DNA of 64,000 nt from Trujillonella endophytica (lineage in GTDB: Bacteria > Actinomycetota > Actinomycetes > Mycobacteriales > Geodermatophilaceae): assembly GCF_900110555.1 (NCBI RefSeq), contig NZ_FOEE01000012.1:97603-161602 (forward strand), in the 5' to 3' direction. The first letter of the stretch is position 1, and each line of letters begins with the position of its first letter. The position numbers and the translations under genes are program-made. Below the pieces are notes generated by a model that saw only the letters and a list, made by a program, of their open reading frames with translations, was not told the DNA's origin and did no database searches. This document shows, piece after piece, positions 1-8,477 of the stretch.

Positions 1-2
1 CC

Positions 3-1574
3 GGCGTCCGGCGGCCGCTCGGGCCGGCCGCGGCGGCGCTGGGGCCGCTGGTGGCCGTCGCCGTGGCGGCCACCGTCATGTGGCTGCTCGACCCGCCCGT
101 CGCCGACCTGCAGGCCGCGCTGGCGCGCGAGCAGGCGGCGGACGCCGGTGCCGGCCTCACCTACTGGTTCAACTGGTACGGCGGCATCTCGCCCGGGAGC
201 TACTCCTCGGTGGTGCCGTTCCTGTCCCAGCTGGTCGGCTCGCGGACGCTGGCGCTGGTCGCGCCGCTGGCCGTCGTCGCCCTGGCCCTGCCGCTGTCGC
301 GCGGCACCGCGCACCCGGCCCTCTTCCGCTGGGCCGTCGCCGCCGCGGCGATGAGCAACCTGCTGGCCGGCCGGGTGGCGTTCGCCGTGGGTGCGGCGGT
401 CGGCCTGGCGGCCGTGCTGGCCCTGCGGGAGCGGCGCGCCGTCCTCGGGGCCGCCCTCCTGGTCGTCGCCGGCCTGGCCAGCCCGCTGGTGCCGGCGTTC
501 GCCGGCCTGCTGACGCTCCCCCTCCTCGCCGACGGCGGCCGCCGGTCGCGGCCGGTGGTGGCCTCGCTGGCCGGCGCGGGGCTCGGGGTGCTCGTGCCGT
601 TCGCGCTGTTCGGCGCGCCCGGCGCCTACCAGTTCCCGTGGACGACGCTGGCCCTCACGGCGGGTCTCGCGCTCGTGGTCTGGCCGGCGCTGTGGCGCAC
701 CGGGCAGCACTGGCTGGTCCCGCTCACGGTGGCCGCCGCGCTCGTGCTGTTCGTCGTCCCCACCGGCGTCGGCGCCAACATGGGCCGGTTCACCTACCTC
801 GTGTTGCCGTGCGCGGTGCTCGCCTGGTCGCGCTGGCGGCCCCGGCCGCTGCTGCTGCTCCTGGTCCCGGTGCTGTGCTGGTCGGTGTTCGCGGCGGGCC
901 GGGACGAGGTCGCCGCCCTGGACGACGGCTACGGCGCCGAGGACTACGAGCCGCTGCGCGCCGAGCTGCTGGGCCGCCCCGACCTCACCGGGTACCGGGT
1001 CGAGGTGGTCGACAACTGGTCGCGCGCCGGCTCGCACTCCCTCGGCCCGGACATCGCGCTGGCCCGCGGCTGGGAGGACCAGACCGACAACTTCCACAAC
1101 GCCGTCCTCTTCGAGCCGGGGGCGCTGGACGCGGCGGGCTACCGGGGGTGGCTGGACGACAACGCGGTCGCCTACGTGGCGGTCGCCGCCGACCCGCTCG
1201 CCCGGGCGGAGCAGGAGGCGGAGCTGGTGGAGTCCGGCCTGCCCTACCTGACCCGGGTCTGGCACGACGAGAACTGGAGCCTCTACCGGGTCCAAAACGC
1301 TCGCCCCATCGTGCCGGCCCCCCTCGTGCTGCTCTCGGCCTCGCCCGCGGAGCTGGTCGTCGAGGTCCCCGACGTCGCGGCACACCCCGTGCAGGTGCGG
1401 CCCAACCGGTACCTGGTGGCCCGCAGCGTCGCCGATCCGGACGTCACGGCGTGCCTGCTGCCGACCGAGGACGGCTGGATCACGCTGCAGGCGCCGGTGC
1501 CGGGCACCTACGTCCTCGCCGGCGACCTGTCCCTGACCGGCGTCGTGGGCCGCGACTCGGACAGCTGCGGCTAG
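3..1574 (+). CDS. Polytopic membrane protein, C-terminal part (5' end outside window)
   Basis: The frame is open to the left edge of the window, so the true start probably lies upstream; an in-frame GTG at 51 is possible but not convincing. About 520 residues are visible. The first roughly 300 are a run of hydrophobic Ala/Leu/Val helices with short charged loops, giving about eight to ten membrane spans. The last 200 residues are hydrophilic and carry no recognisable motif, and probably form an extracytoplasmic domain. The layout resembles large actinobacterial integral membrane proteins of the glycosyltransferase or PTPS-related type, but I see no catalytic signature and do not assign a function. 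It is convergent with the DUF1275 gene, 12 bases away. Confidence 0.7.
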   Translation, partial: GVRRPLGPAAAALGPLVAVAVAATVMWLLDPPVADLQAALAREQAADAGAGLTYWFNWYGGISPGSYSSVVPFLSQLVGSRTLALVAPLAVVALALPLSRGTAHPALFRWAVAAAAMSNLLAGRVAFAVGAAVGLAAVLALRERRAVLGAALLVVAGLASPLVPAFAGLLTLPLLADGGRRSRPVVASLAGAGLGVLVPFALFGAPGAYQFPWTTLALTAGLALVVWPALWRTGQHWLVPLTVAAALVLFVVPTGVGANMGRFTYLVLPCAVLAWSRWRPRPLLLLLVPVLCWSVFAAGRDEVAALDDGYGAEDYEPLRAELLGRPDLTGYRVEVVDNWSRAGSHSLGPDIALARGWEDQTDNFHNAVLFEPGALDAAGYRGWLDDNAVAYVAVAADPLARAEQEAELVESGLPYLTRVWHDENWSLYRVQNARPIVPAPLVLLSASPAELVVEVPDVAAHPVQVRPNRYLVARSVADPDVTACLLPTEDGWITLQAPVPGTYVLAGDLSLTGVVGRDSDSCG

Positions 1575-1586
1575 CCGACCGGGCGG

Positions 1587-2252
1587 TCAGCGGCGCCGGG
1601 TGACCACGAGCGCGGTGACGAGCACGGCGGCCAGGCAGCCGAGCTGCAGCACCGGCGCGGTCAGCGGGGCCACCTCGATCAGCAGCGCGCCGGCGGCGGC
1701 GCCGACGACCAGGCCGGAGAGGATCTCCAGGCTGCCCCGGATCTCGCGCAGCCCCTTGCCCGAGGCCAGCTTCATGACGACGGTCGTGAGCGTGCCGGTC
1801 AGGTAGGTGGTCGACAGCCCGTTGACGCCGAAGCGCTGCACCGTGCTGCTCTGCACCCCGAGCGCGGCGGCCATGACGAACAGCAGGACCTGGGTGAGGA
1901 CCGGACCGGGCTCCCCGCCGCTGATCCACCAGCCGATCGCGTAGACCGACAGCATCCCCAGCTCCACGGCCAGCCCCACGGTCACCGGGCGGGGCCACAC
2001 CGCGTCGCCCGGCCGGGCTCCGCCGGCCAGCCGGGCCCCCAGCCACACCCCGATGCAGAAGGCGACGATCGCGCCGCCGCTGGCGATCGCGAGCGCGCCG
2101 TCGGTCGTGCTGGCCGAGGCACCGAGGATCACCAGGTTGCCGGTCATGACGCTGGTGAAGGCCCCGCCGAGGGCGAGCAGGCCGATCGCGTCGGTGGCGC
2201 CGCTGACGATCGCGAGGACGACGACGAGCCACTGGCGCAGGCCCGTGGTCAT
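1587..2252 (-). CDS. YoaK/DUF1275 family membrane protein
   Basis: A 221-residue protein starting at the ATG that reads MTTGLRQW; the longer frame upstream is Pro/Ala-rich and looks non-coding. The N-terminus has the family pattern, with GATDAIGLLALGGAFTSVMTGN followed by further hydrophobic helices, giving six to seven spans. DUF1275 (YoaK-like) proteins are inner membrane proteins of uncertain role, often annotated as transporters without proof. It is convergent with the partial gene to its left. On its right it shares a 230-base divergent region with the diiron oxidase operon. Confidence 0.85.
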   Translation of the reverse strand: MTTGLRQWLVVVLAIVSGATDAIGLLALGGAFTSVMTGNLVILGASASTTDGALAIASGGAIVAFCIGVWLGARLAGGARPGDAVWPRPVTVGLAVELGMLSVYAIGWWISGGEPGPVLTQVLLFVMAAALGVQSSTVQRFGVNGLSTTYLTGTLTTVVMKLASGKGLREIRGSLEILSGLVVGAAAGALLIEVAPLTAPVLQLGCLAAVLVTALVVTRRR

Positions 2253-2390
2253 GCGGTCGACCGGGCCGGGGGCCTCGGCGACGGCGGCCGGCGGGGGAGG
2301 GGCGGTGGCGGGTCCGGGCACGGGGAGCAGTCTCCCTGACCGCGCAAGCACGTCGGCTTGGACGAAGTGCCCACGAACGGAGCGCATCCC

Positions 2391-2405
2391 TGTGCACCTT
2401 GACCG
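2391..2405 (+). promoter_or_regulatory. Candidate operator TGTGCACnnTGACCG upstream of the diiron oxidase operon
   Basis: TGTGCACCTTGACCG lies 77 bases before the diiron oxidase start. The same pattern, with two differences, occurs at 9615-9629 just before the PucR-type regulator. TGTGCAC also sits inside a perfect palindrome at 12869-12880 before the permease. Recurrence at three promoters of one putative pathway suggests a shared regulator site. The embedded TTGACC could alternatively be a -35 box, but no convincing -10 is visible at 17 bases. Confidence 0.35.
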
Positions 2406-2482
2406 TGATGCGGGTCCCGCGCCGGGGTCAGACTTGCTGCATCAGCCACCCACGTGGAGCCGACGGAAGAGAAGGCGAATCC

Positions 2483-3223
2483 ATGACCCAGACTCTCGCT
2501 CCCACCCAGCTGCTCGGCCCCGAGGAGTTCCGCGCCGCGATGCTGGACGCGATCAAGGGCCGCGAGGCCAGCAACGCGTCGTTCAGCAAGGCGTGGGCAG
2601 ACGGCAAGCTCGAGCGCCACCACTTCGCCCGCTGGGCCGAGAACCACTACCAGTACGTCGGCCCCTTCGCCGACTACCTCGGCATCGTGTACGCCAACAC
2701 CCCGGACACCTGCACCGAGGCGAAGGACTTCCTCCTCCAGAACATGTACGAGGAGGAGCTGGCCGACATCCGCCACACCGACCTGCTCATCCGCTTCGGT
2801 GAGGCCTGCGGCACCACCAAGGAGCGCATCGAGGACCCGAACAACGCCAACGCCGTGACCCGCGGCCTGCAGGCGTGGTGCTACGCCACCGCCTACCGCG
2901 AGCACTTCGTGGTGGCCACCGCGGCCCTGGTCGTCGGCCTGGAGTCGCAGGTCCCCGACATCTACAAGAAGCAGATCGTCCCGCTGCGCGAGACCTACGG
3001 CTTCACCGAGGACGAGATCGAGTTCTTCGACCTGCACATCACCTCGGACGTCGTCCACGGCGAGCGCGGGTTCCAGATCGTGCTGGAGAACGCCACCACC
3101 GTCGAGCTGCAGCAGCGCTGCCTGCAGTTCATCCGCTGGGGCGCGGAGATGCGCTTCAGCTACACCAAGTCGCTCTTCGACTCCTATGTCGCGCCCGACC
3201 TCGAGGCCGCGGCCAAGGCCTGA
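2483..3223 (+). CDS. Heme-oxygenase-like diiron oxidase family protein (TenA/PqqC/CADD-like)
   Basis: A 246-residue all-helical protein of the TenA/PqqC/CADD fold. The ATG at 2483 follows GAAGGCGAATCC; an upstream in-frame ATG at 2399 lacks conserved sequence after it. The metal-ligand set known from Chlamydia CADD (E, H, E, H, D, H) can be laid on E91, H98, E154, H185, D189 and H192, with nearly identical spacing including the H-x3-D-x2-H motif in helix 7. This marks it as a member of the heme-oxygenase-like diiron oxidase/oxygenase (HDO) group, not a thiaminase or a cofactorless PqqC. It is followed by a Rieske ferredoxin and a ferredoxin reductase, a natural electron supply for O2 activation. 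The substrate is unknown. Annotation pipelines would call it 'TenA family regulator' or 'iron-containing redox enzyme'. A CADD-like self-sacrificing aminobenzoate synthase is possible, but no folate genes are nearby. Confidence 0.82.
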   Translation: MTQTLAPTQLLGPEEFRAAMLDAIKGREASNASFSKAWADGKLERHHFARWAENHYQYVGPFADYLGIVYANTPDTCTEAKDFLLQNMYEEELADIRHTDLLIRFGEACGTTKERIEDPNNANAVTRGLQAWCYATAYREHFVVATAALVVGLESQVPDIYKKQIVPLRETYGFTEDEIEFFDLHITSDVVHGERGFQIVLENATTVELQQRCLQFIRWGAEMRFSYTKSLFDSYVAPDLEAAAKA

Positions 3224-3240
3224 CCCCACCGGCCGGCCAC

Positions 3241-3282
3241 GAGCGGGGTGCCGGGGACGCACCCGTCCCCGGCACCCCGCTC
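3241..3282 (+). terminator. Perfect 18-bp hairpin between diiron oxidase and Rieske genes
   Basis: Positions 3241-3258 pair perfectly with 3265-3282 around a 6-base loop (3259-3264), beginning 17 bases after the diiron oxidase stop. No T-tract follows. It could be a partial terminator or a 3'-end stabiliser that lets the first gene be expressed above the downstream electron-transfer genes. Confidence 0.6.
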
Positions 3283-3333
3283 GGCGTTGACCGACCTCGC
3301 CCGACCGCCGTCCCGAGACCCCCGGAGGAACCC

Positions 3334-3714
3334 ATGAGCGAGTGGGTGCACGTCGCCGAGCTCAAGGAGCTCACCCGGCGCAAGAAGAAGCAGGTGATCG
3401 TCGACGGCAGGCCCGTGGCGCTGTTCCTCATCGACGGGGAGGTGTTCGCGCTGGACGACGTGTGCGTGCACAAGGAGCGGTTCCTGACCAAGGGCACGAT
3501 CCTCGACGGCCAGGTGATCTGCCCCGGGCACCAGTGGAAGTTCGACCCGCGCAGCGGCCGTCCCGAGGACCAGCCCGGGTGCCAGGCGACCTGGCCGGTG
3601 CAGGTCTCGGACTCCGGCGCCGTCCTGGTGGGCACCGTCCCCGCCACGCCGCGCGAGAGCAGCGGCCTGGAGGACACCCCCGACGTCGCCGCGGCCGGGA
3701 GCGAGCGGCCGTGA
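3334..3714 (+). CDS. Rieske [2Fe-2S] ferredoxin
   Basis: A 126-residue soluble Rieske protein. The cluster ligands are C44-x-H46 and C63-x2-H66 (CVH and CPGH), 16 residues apart, as in NirD/BphF-type ferredoxins. A GGAGGA ribosome-binding site lies 7 bases before the ATG. The C-terminal 25 residues after the domain are Pro/Glu-rich and probably disordered. Its stop overlaps the GTG start of the FAD reductase by 4 bases, so the two are translationally coupled. It most likely carries electrons from that reductase to the diiron oxidase or to another oxygenase component encoded elsewhere. Confidence 0.9.
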   Translation: MSEWVHVAELKELTRRKKKQVIVDGRPVALFLIDGEVFALDDVCVHKERFLTKGTILDGQVICPGHQWKFDPRSGRPEDQPGCQATWPVQVSDSGAVLVGTVPATPRESSGLEDTPDVAAAGSERP

Positions 3715-4943
3715 CCGCCGAGCAGACCGTCGTCGTCGTCGGCGCCGGCCACGTGGCCGCCGCCCTCGTCAAGGCCGCCCGCCGGCGGGGTTTCGCCGGC
3801 CCGCTGGTGATCCTCGGCGACGAGCCGACCGGCCCCTACCAGCGGCCCATGCTGTCCAAGGAGCGCCTGGCCGGCGCCGGGGAGAGCGGCCTGTGGCTGC
3901 TGGACCCCCAGTGGTGCGCGGCCAACGACGTCACCCTGCGGACCGGCTCCCCGGTCGAGCGGGTCGACGCCGCCACCTCCTCGGTGCTCCTCGCCGACGG
4001 CGGCAGCATCCCCGCCGACCTCGTCGTCCTCGCCACGGGTGGCCGCCCCCGGCAGCTGCCCGGCGTCGAGGGCGACCGCATCCACACCATCCGCACGCTC
4101 GCCGACAGCGACCGCCTGCGCGAGCGGCTCGCGCCCGGCCGGCGCATCGGCGTCCTGGGCGCGGGCTTCCTCGGCACCGAGGTCGCGGCCGCGGCGGTCG
4201 GTCGCGGGGCCGAGGTCGTCGTGTTCGACGTCGCCCCGGTGATCCTGGCCCGCGGCGTCGGCGCCGACATCGGCACCGCCGTCCAGGCGCTGCACGCCGG
4301 CAAGGGCGTGCAGTTCCGGCTCGGGCAGGGCATCGAGTCGGTCCGGGCCACGGCCGACGGCGTCACCGTGACGACCGCGGCCGGCGCCGAGACCGTCGAC
4401 GACCTGGTGGTCTGCATCGGCATCGAGCCGAACACCGAGGTCGCCGTCCGGTCCGGCCTCGTCGTCGGCAACGGCGTCGAGGTCGACGCGGAGTGCCGCA
4501 CCTCGGTCCCCACGGTGTTCGCCGCCGGCGACGTCGCCGCCCACGACCACCCCCGGTACGGCCGGCTGCGCGTCGAGCACGTCGACGTCGCCCAGCAGCA
4601 GGCCGCCGCGATCGGGAAGACGATCGCCGGCAGGCCGACGACGTTCGCCGACCCCCACTGGTTCTGGACCGATCAGTACGACATCAACATCCAGGGCCTC
4701 GGCCTGGGGGGCATCCGCCCCGACGACCGGATGGTCGCCCGCGGCGACCTGTCCGCGCTGGACGGGACCGTGTTCTGGCTGCGCGGGGGCCTGCTGGTCG
4801 CCGCGGCCACGGTCGAGCGCGGCGAGGACGTCTCGGTGGCCCGCGAGCTGATCGACCTGGAGATCCCCGTGCGAGCCGAGCAGCTCGCCGACGAGGGGGT
4901 CGAGCTCGACGAGCTGCTCGACTCCGAGGAGGTCAACGCCTGA
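3711..4943 (+). CDS. FAD-dependent ferredoxin reductase (NAD(P)H-dependent)
   Basis: A 410-residue flavoprotein starting at GTG. It has an N-terminal FAD Rossmann motif GAGHVA (from residue 11), a second dinucleotide site GAGFLG (about 150) for NAD(P)H, and the ATG-type flavin motif FAAGDVA near 270. The C-terminal domain is like that of putidaredoxin/rhodocoxin reductases (BphA4 family). It would reduce the Rieske ferredoxin encoded immediately upstream. The stop TGA shares its final A with the ATG of the aldehyde dehydrogenase, showing a tightly packed operon. The length is normal for the family and all key motifs are present. Confidence 0.9.
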   Translation: MTAEQTVVVVGAGHVAAALVKAARRRGFAGPLVILGDEPTGPYQRPMLSKERLAGAGESGLWLLDPQWCAANDVTLRTGSPVERVDAATSSVLLADGGSIPADLVVLATGGRPRQLPGVEGDRIHTIRTLADSDRLRERLAPGRRIGVLGAGFLGTEVAAAAVGRGAEVVVFDVAPVILARGVGADIGTAVQALHAGKGVQFRLGQGIESVRATADGVTVTTAAGAETVDDLVVCIGIEPNTEVAVRSGLVVGNGVEVDAECRTSVPTVFAAGDVAAHDHPRYGRLRVEHVDVAQQQAAAIGKTIAGRPTTFADPHWFWTDQYDINIQGLGLGGIRPDDRMVARGDLSALDGTVFWLRGGLLVAAATVERGEDVSVARELIDLEIPVRAEQLADEGVELDELLDSEEVNA

Positions 4944-6409
4944 TGAGCACCACCACCCCGACGGTCGCCGTGCGCAACCTGGTCGACGGCCAGTGGACCG
5001 ACTCGGTCACCGGCCGCACGGCCGAGCGGCGCAACCCGGCCGACGAGCGCGACCTGGTCAGCACCTATCCCGAGTCCGACGCGAAGGACGCCGAGGCCGC
5101 CGTCGCCGGCGTGCGCGCCGGCTGGCACGAGTGGGCCGCGAAGACCCCGGAGCAGCGCGGCGCGGTCCTGGAGAAGGCCGCCACGGTGCTCGAGGGCCGG
5201 CGCGCGAGCCTGGTCGAGGAGCTCGTCCGCGAGGAGGGCAAGACGCGCGCCGAGGCGACCATGGAGGTCTCGCGCACGCCGATGAACCTGCGCTTCTACG
5301 CGGGCGAGGCGCTGCGGACCACCGGGTCGACCATCCCCAGCAGCGACGGCAGCCTGCTGTTCACCTGGCGGGGGCCGGTCGGCGTCGTCGCGGCGATCAC
5401 CCCGTGGAACTTCCCGCTGAACATCCCCTCCCGCAAGCTCGGCCCGGCGCTGGCCGCCGGCAACGGCGTGGTGTTCAAGCCCAGCGAGGTCACCCCGCTG
5501 CTGGGCACCCGGCTGGTCGAGGCCCTGCTCGAGGGGGGCGTGCCGGCGGGCGCCCTCGCCGTCCTGCACGGCGGCGCCGAGGTGTCGAAGGCGCTGGTCG
5601 CCGACGACGGACTCGACGCGATCACCTTCACCGGCTCCACCGCGGTGGGGGAGTCGATCCACTCCGTGGTGCGCGCCAGCCAGCGCACGCAGCTGGAGAT
5701 GGGCGGCAAGAACCCCATGATCGTGCTCGAGGACGCCGATCTCGACCGGGCTGCCACCCTCATCGCCAAGGGTGCCTTCGGCCTCGCCGGCCAGGCGTGC
5801 ACGGGCACCAGCCGCGTCCTGGTCCACGCCGACGTGCACGACGCCCTGGTGGAGCGGGTGGCCGCGAAGGCGGAGAAGCTGCGCGTGGGCAACGGCCTGA
5901 CCGACGGCGTCGACGCCGGCCCGCAGGCCACCGCCCGGCAGCGGGACAACGTCGTCGGGCACATCCGGCGCGCGCTCGACGCCGGCTCCCGCCTGGTCAC
6001 GGGCGGCCCCGAGGCCCCCGAGGGCGCGGACCTCGCGCACGGCCACTTCGTCCGCCCGACCGTCTTCACCGACGTCGACCCGGGCTCCGCGCTGGCGACC
6101 GAGGAGGTCTTCGGCCCGGTGCTCGCGGTGCTGCGCGTGGGGTCGTTCGACGAGGCGATCCAGGTCGCGGGCGCCACGCGGTACGGCCTGTCGGCCGGCA
6201 TCGTGACCAACGACCTGGCCCGGGCGATGCGCTTCGCTCGCGAGGTGCCCGCCGGCCTGGTGAAGATCAACCAGACCACCACCGGGCAGTCGATGAACGC
6301 GCCCTTCGGGGGGCTGAAGGACAGCAGCACGCAGACGTCCAAGGAGCAGGCGGGAGAAGCGATGATGACCTTCTACACGGCCGACAAGACGGTGTACCTG
6401 AGCGCATGA
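4943..6409 (+). CDS. NAD(P)-dependent aldehyde dehydrogenase
   Basis: A 488-residue aldehyde dehydrogenase. The general base E252 (in LEMGGKNP) and the catalytic C286 (in GQACTGTS) are present, as are the cofactor segment TPWNFPLNIP and the late EEVFGPVL motif. The sequence style resembles the succinate-semialdehyde and alpha-ketoglutarate-semialdehyde group, which acts on small polar aldehydes. It starts on the last base of the reductase stop and overlaps the next gene by 4 bases. In context it would oxidise the aldehyde released by the upstream oxygenation step to a carboxylate. The precise substrate cannot be read from sequence. Confidence 0.9.
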   Translation: MSTTTPTVAVRNLVDGQWTDSVTGRTAERRNPADERDLVSTYPESDAKDAEAAVAGVRAGWHEWAAKTPEQRGAVLEKAATVLEGRRASLVEELVREEGKTRAEATMEVSRTPMNLRFYAGEALRTTGSTIPSSDGSLLFTWRGPVGVVAAITPWNFPLNIPSRKLGPALAAGNGVVFKPSEVTPLLGTRLVEALLEGGVPAGALAVLHGGAEVSKALVADDGLDAITFTGSTAVGESIHSVVRASQRTQLEMGGKNPMIVLEDADLDRAATLIAKGAFGLAGQACTGTSRVLVHADVHDALVERVAAKAEKLRVGNGLTDGVDAGPQATARQRDNVVGHIRRALDAGSRLVTGGPEAPEGADLAHGHFVRPTVFTDVDPGSALATEEVFGPVLAVLRVGSFDEAIQVAGATRYGLSAGIVTNDLARAMRFAREVPAGLVKINQTTTGQSMNAPFGGLKDSSTQTSKEQAGEAMMTFYTADKTVYLSA

Positions 6410-6849
6410 GCACTCCGGAGAACACCAAGCCCACGCCGGCCACCGACGAGGAACTCGCCGCGGCCAGCACCGAGTGCCAGTTCGTGCGGATCTGCCGCAA
6501 GGGGCAGGTCCCCGAGGGGTACGTGCGCCGCTTCTACGCCGAGACCGACAAGGGCCAGCTCGAGATCGCGGTGGCCCGCCTCGACGGCAAGGCGTACGCG
6601 ACCTCCAACTACTGCACCCACCTGGACTGCCTGCTGAGCTCCGGGAAGCTGCAGGACGACGGCATCCGCTGCTCGTGCCACAACAGCGTCTTCGACCTGG
6701 AGACCGGCGCGCCGATCCAGCCGCCGGCGACCGAGCCGATCCGCACCTACCCGGTGCGCGAGGAGGACGGCCAGGTCCTGGTCGGCGTCTCCGAGCGCGA
6801 CGTGCTCGAGGGCGGGCCCCGCCGGCGGAAGCCGCCGGCGGCCGGCTGA
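6406..6849 (+). CDS. Second Rieske [2Fe-2S] protein
   Basis: A 147-residue Rieske protein with ligands C70-x-H72 and C89-x2-H92 (CTH and CSCH). Two further cysteines, C75 and C91, lie in the cluster-binding loops where high-potential bc1-type Rieske proteins carry a disulfide. The 30-residue N-terminal extension and basic C-terminal tail distinguish it from the first ferredoxin at 3334, and the two are not close copies. No membrane anchor or Tat signal is visible, so it should be cytosolic. Two Rieske proteins in one operon suggest two oxidative steps or two redox potentials. It overlaps the previous gene by 4 bases and the next by 1. Confidence 0.88.
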   Translation: MSTPENTKPTPATDEELAAASTECQFVRICRKGQVPEGYVRRFYAETDKGQLEIAVARLDGKAYATSNYCTHLDCLLSSGKLQDDGIRCSCHNSVFDLETGAPIQPPATEPIRTYPVREEDGQVLVGVSERDVLEGGPRRRKPPAAG

Positions 6850-8477
6850 TGGCGGTCGGCAGCGGCACCTGGTCGCCGGCGGAGGAAGCCGGACGCGGGC
6901 CGACCGTCGCGACCGGCGGGATGGTCACCAGCAGCTCGCCGGCGGTGAGCCGGCTCGGTGCGGACGTGCTCGCACGCGGGGGCAACGCCGTGGACGCCGC
7001 CCTCGCGATGACGGCCATGGCCTGGCTGACCCTGCCCGGCCAGTGCGGCATCGGCGGGGACGCCTTCGCCGTCGTCCGCGAGCCCGACGGGCGGGTCTGG
7101 ACGGTCAACGGCAGCGGCTACGGCCCCGACGGCGCGTCGGCCGAGGCCTACCTCGACGAGGGGCTGACGGCGCTGCCGCTGGGCGGGGCCCGGTCGGTCG
7201 CCGTCCCGGGGGCGATGGGCGCGCTCGCCACGCTGCACGCCACCGGTGCCACCCGCTCCCTCGCCGAGCTGTGGGCGCCGGTGGTCGCCGCCGCCCGCGC
7301 CGGGGTGCCCTGCTCGGTCAAGAACCGCGCCGACGTCACGGAGCACGCCGGGTCGATCGTCCGCGACGAGGGGCTCAGCCGCTGGCTGATGCCGGGCGGC
7401 CGGGTGCCCGCCGTCGGCGACCTGCTCCCGGCGCCGGAGCTGGCGGACTGCATCGAGATGCTCGCCGGCGACCCCCTGGCGCTGTACCGCGGGGAGCTGG
7501 CCGAGCGCGCCGTCGCCCTGCTGCGGGCCGGCGGGGCGCCGTTCTCCGGGGACGAGTGGGCCGACGCGGCCGCCGTCCCGGTGCTCGACCCGATCGTCGC
7601 GCCCTACGGGGACCTGCTGGTCCACCAGACGCCGCCGCCCACCCCCGGCTGGATGGTGCTCCAGCAGGCCGGGCTGCTCGACGGCGACCTGGCCGGGCCG
7701 CCGACCCTCGGCGCGGAGGCGGTGCACCGGATGGCGCTGGCCGCCCGCCGCGCCTTCCGCGACCGCTACGAGCGCTGCGGCTCCGACACCGATCAGTGGC
7801 GCACGCTGCTGGACCCCGCACACCTCGCCCGGACCCGGGCGGAGCTCAGCCGAGAGCCCGCGGTGGCCGGGATGGGCGTGGGCATGGCCGGTGACACCAC
7901 GAGTTGCGTCGCCGTCGACGCCGACGGCCGCGCGGTCAGCGCCATCTCGTCGCTGGCGTTCACCTACGGTGCCCGCATCTCGATCCCCGGCACGCAGATC
8001 GCGCTGAACAACCGGCTCGGCCGCGGCGCCTACCTGGTGGCGGGGCACCCCAACGCGCTGGCGCCCCGGCGCAAGCCCCTGCACACGCTCAACGCCTGGC
8101 TGGTCACCGACCGCGCCGGCGGGCTGCGGCACGTGGGCAACACCCCCGGCGGCGACGGCCAGGTGCAGTGGAACATGCAGCTGATCTCGCACCTGGTCGA
8201 CGGCGGGCTCGACCCGCAGGCCGCCGTCGGCGCGCCCCGGTTCACCGTCCACCCCGGCAGCGACGCCGACGCGGTGGGCAGCCCGGAGACGCTGCAGGTG
8301 GAGAGCCGGCTGGGGGCTGACACGATCGCCGGCCTCACCGACCGCGGCCACGTCGTCCAGGACATGGGCGGCTGGGGTGCCGGCGGCAGCGGTCTCGTGG
8401 TGTCGGTCGACGACCGGCGCGGTGTGCTGCTCGGCGGCGCCGACCCGCGGCAGGACGGGGTGGCGCTCGGTGTCTGA
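6849..8477 (+). CDS. Gamma-glutamyltransferase-fold Ntn hydrolase
   Basis: A 542-residue member of the gamma-glutamyltransferase family. The self-processing site is visible as GDTTSCVAVD, with the nucleophile expected at T350, so the precursor should split into a large and a small subunit. The small-subunit glycine-rich segment (NTPGGDGQVQWNMQ) is also present. No signal peptide is seen, unlike secreted glutathione-degrading GGTs, so it acts in the cytoplasm. Family members include true GGTs, cephalosporin acylases and oxamate amidohydrolase HpxW of Klebsiella purine breakdown. Because the neighbouring regulator is PucR-type, an HpxW-like amidase role is attractive. It overlaps the RidA-like gene by 8 bases. 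Confidence 0.88.
   Translation: MAVGSGTWSPAEEAGRGPTVATGGMVTSSSPAVSRLGADVLARGGNAVDAALAMTAMAWLTLPGQCGIGGDAFAVVREPDGRVWTVNGSGYGPDGASAEAYLDEGLTALPLGGARSVAVPGAMGALATLHATGATRSLAELWAPVVAAARAGVPCSVKNRADVTEHAGSIVRDEGLSRWLMPGGRVPAVGDLLPAPELADCIEMLAGDPLALYRGELAERAVALLRAGGAPFSGDEWADAAAVPVLDPIVAPYGDLLVHQTPPPTPGWMVLQQAGLLDGDLAGPPTLGAEAVHRMALAARRAFRDRYERCGSDTDQWRTLLDPAHLARTRAELSREPAVAGMGVGMAGDTTSCVAVDADGRAVSAISSLAFTYGARISIPGTQIALNNRLGRGAYLVAGHPNALAPRRKPLHTLNAWLVTDRAGGLRHVGNTPGGDGQVQWNMQLISHLVDGGLDPQAAVGAPRFTVHPGSDADAVGSPETLQVESRLGADTIAGLTDRGHVVQDMGGWGAGGSGLVVSVDDRRGVLLGGADPRQDGVALGV

Noticed and set aside
2399..2482. Longer diiron oxidase with an upstream ATG at 2399
   Set aside because: The extra 28 residues are not like the family N-terminus, and the ATG at 2483 has a proper purine-rich site ahead.
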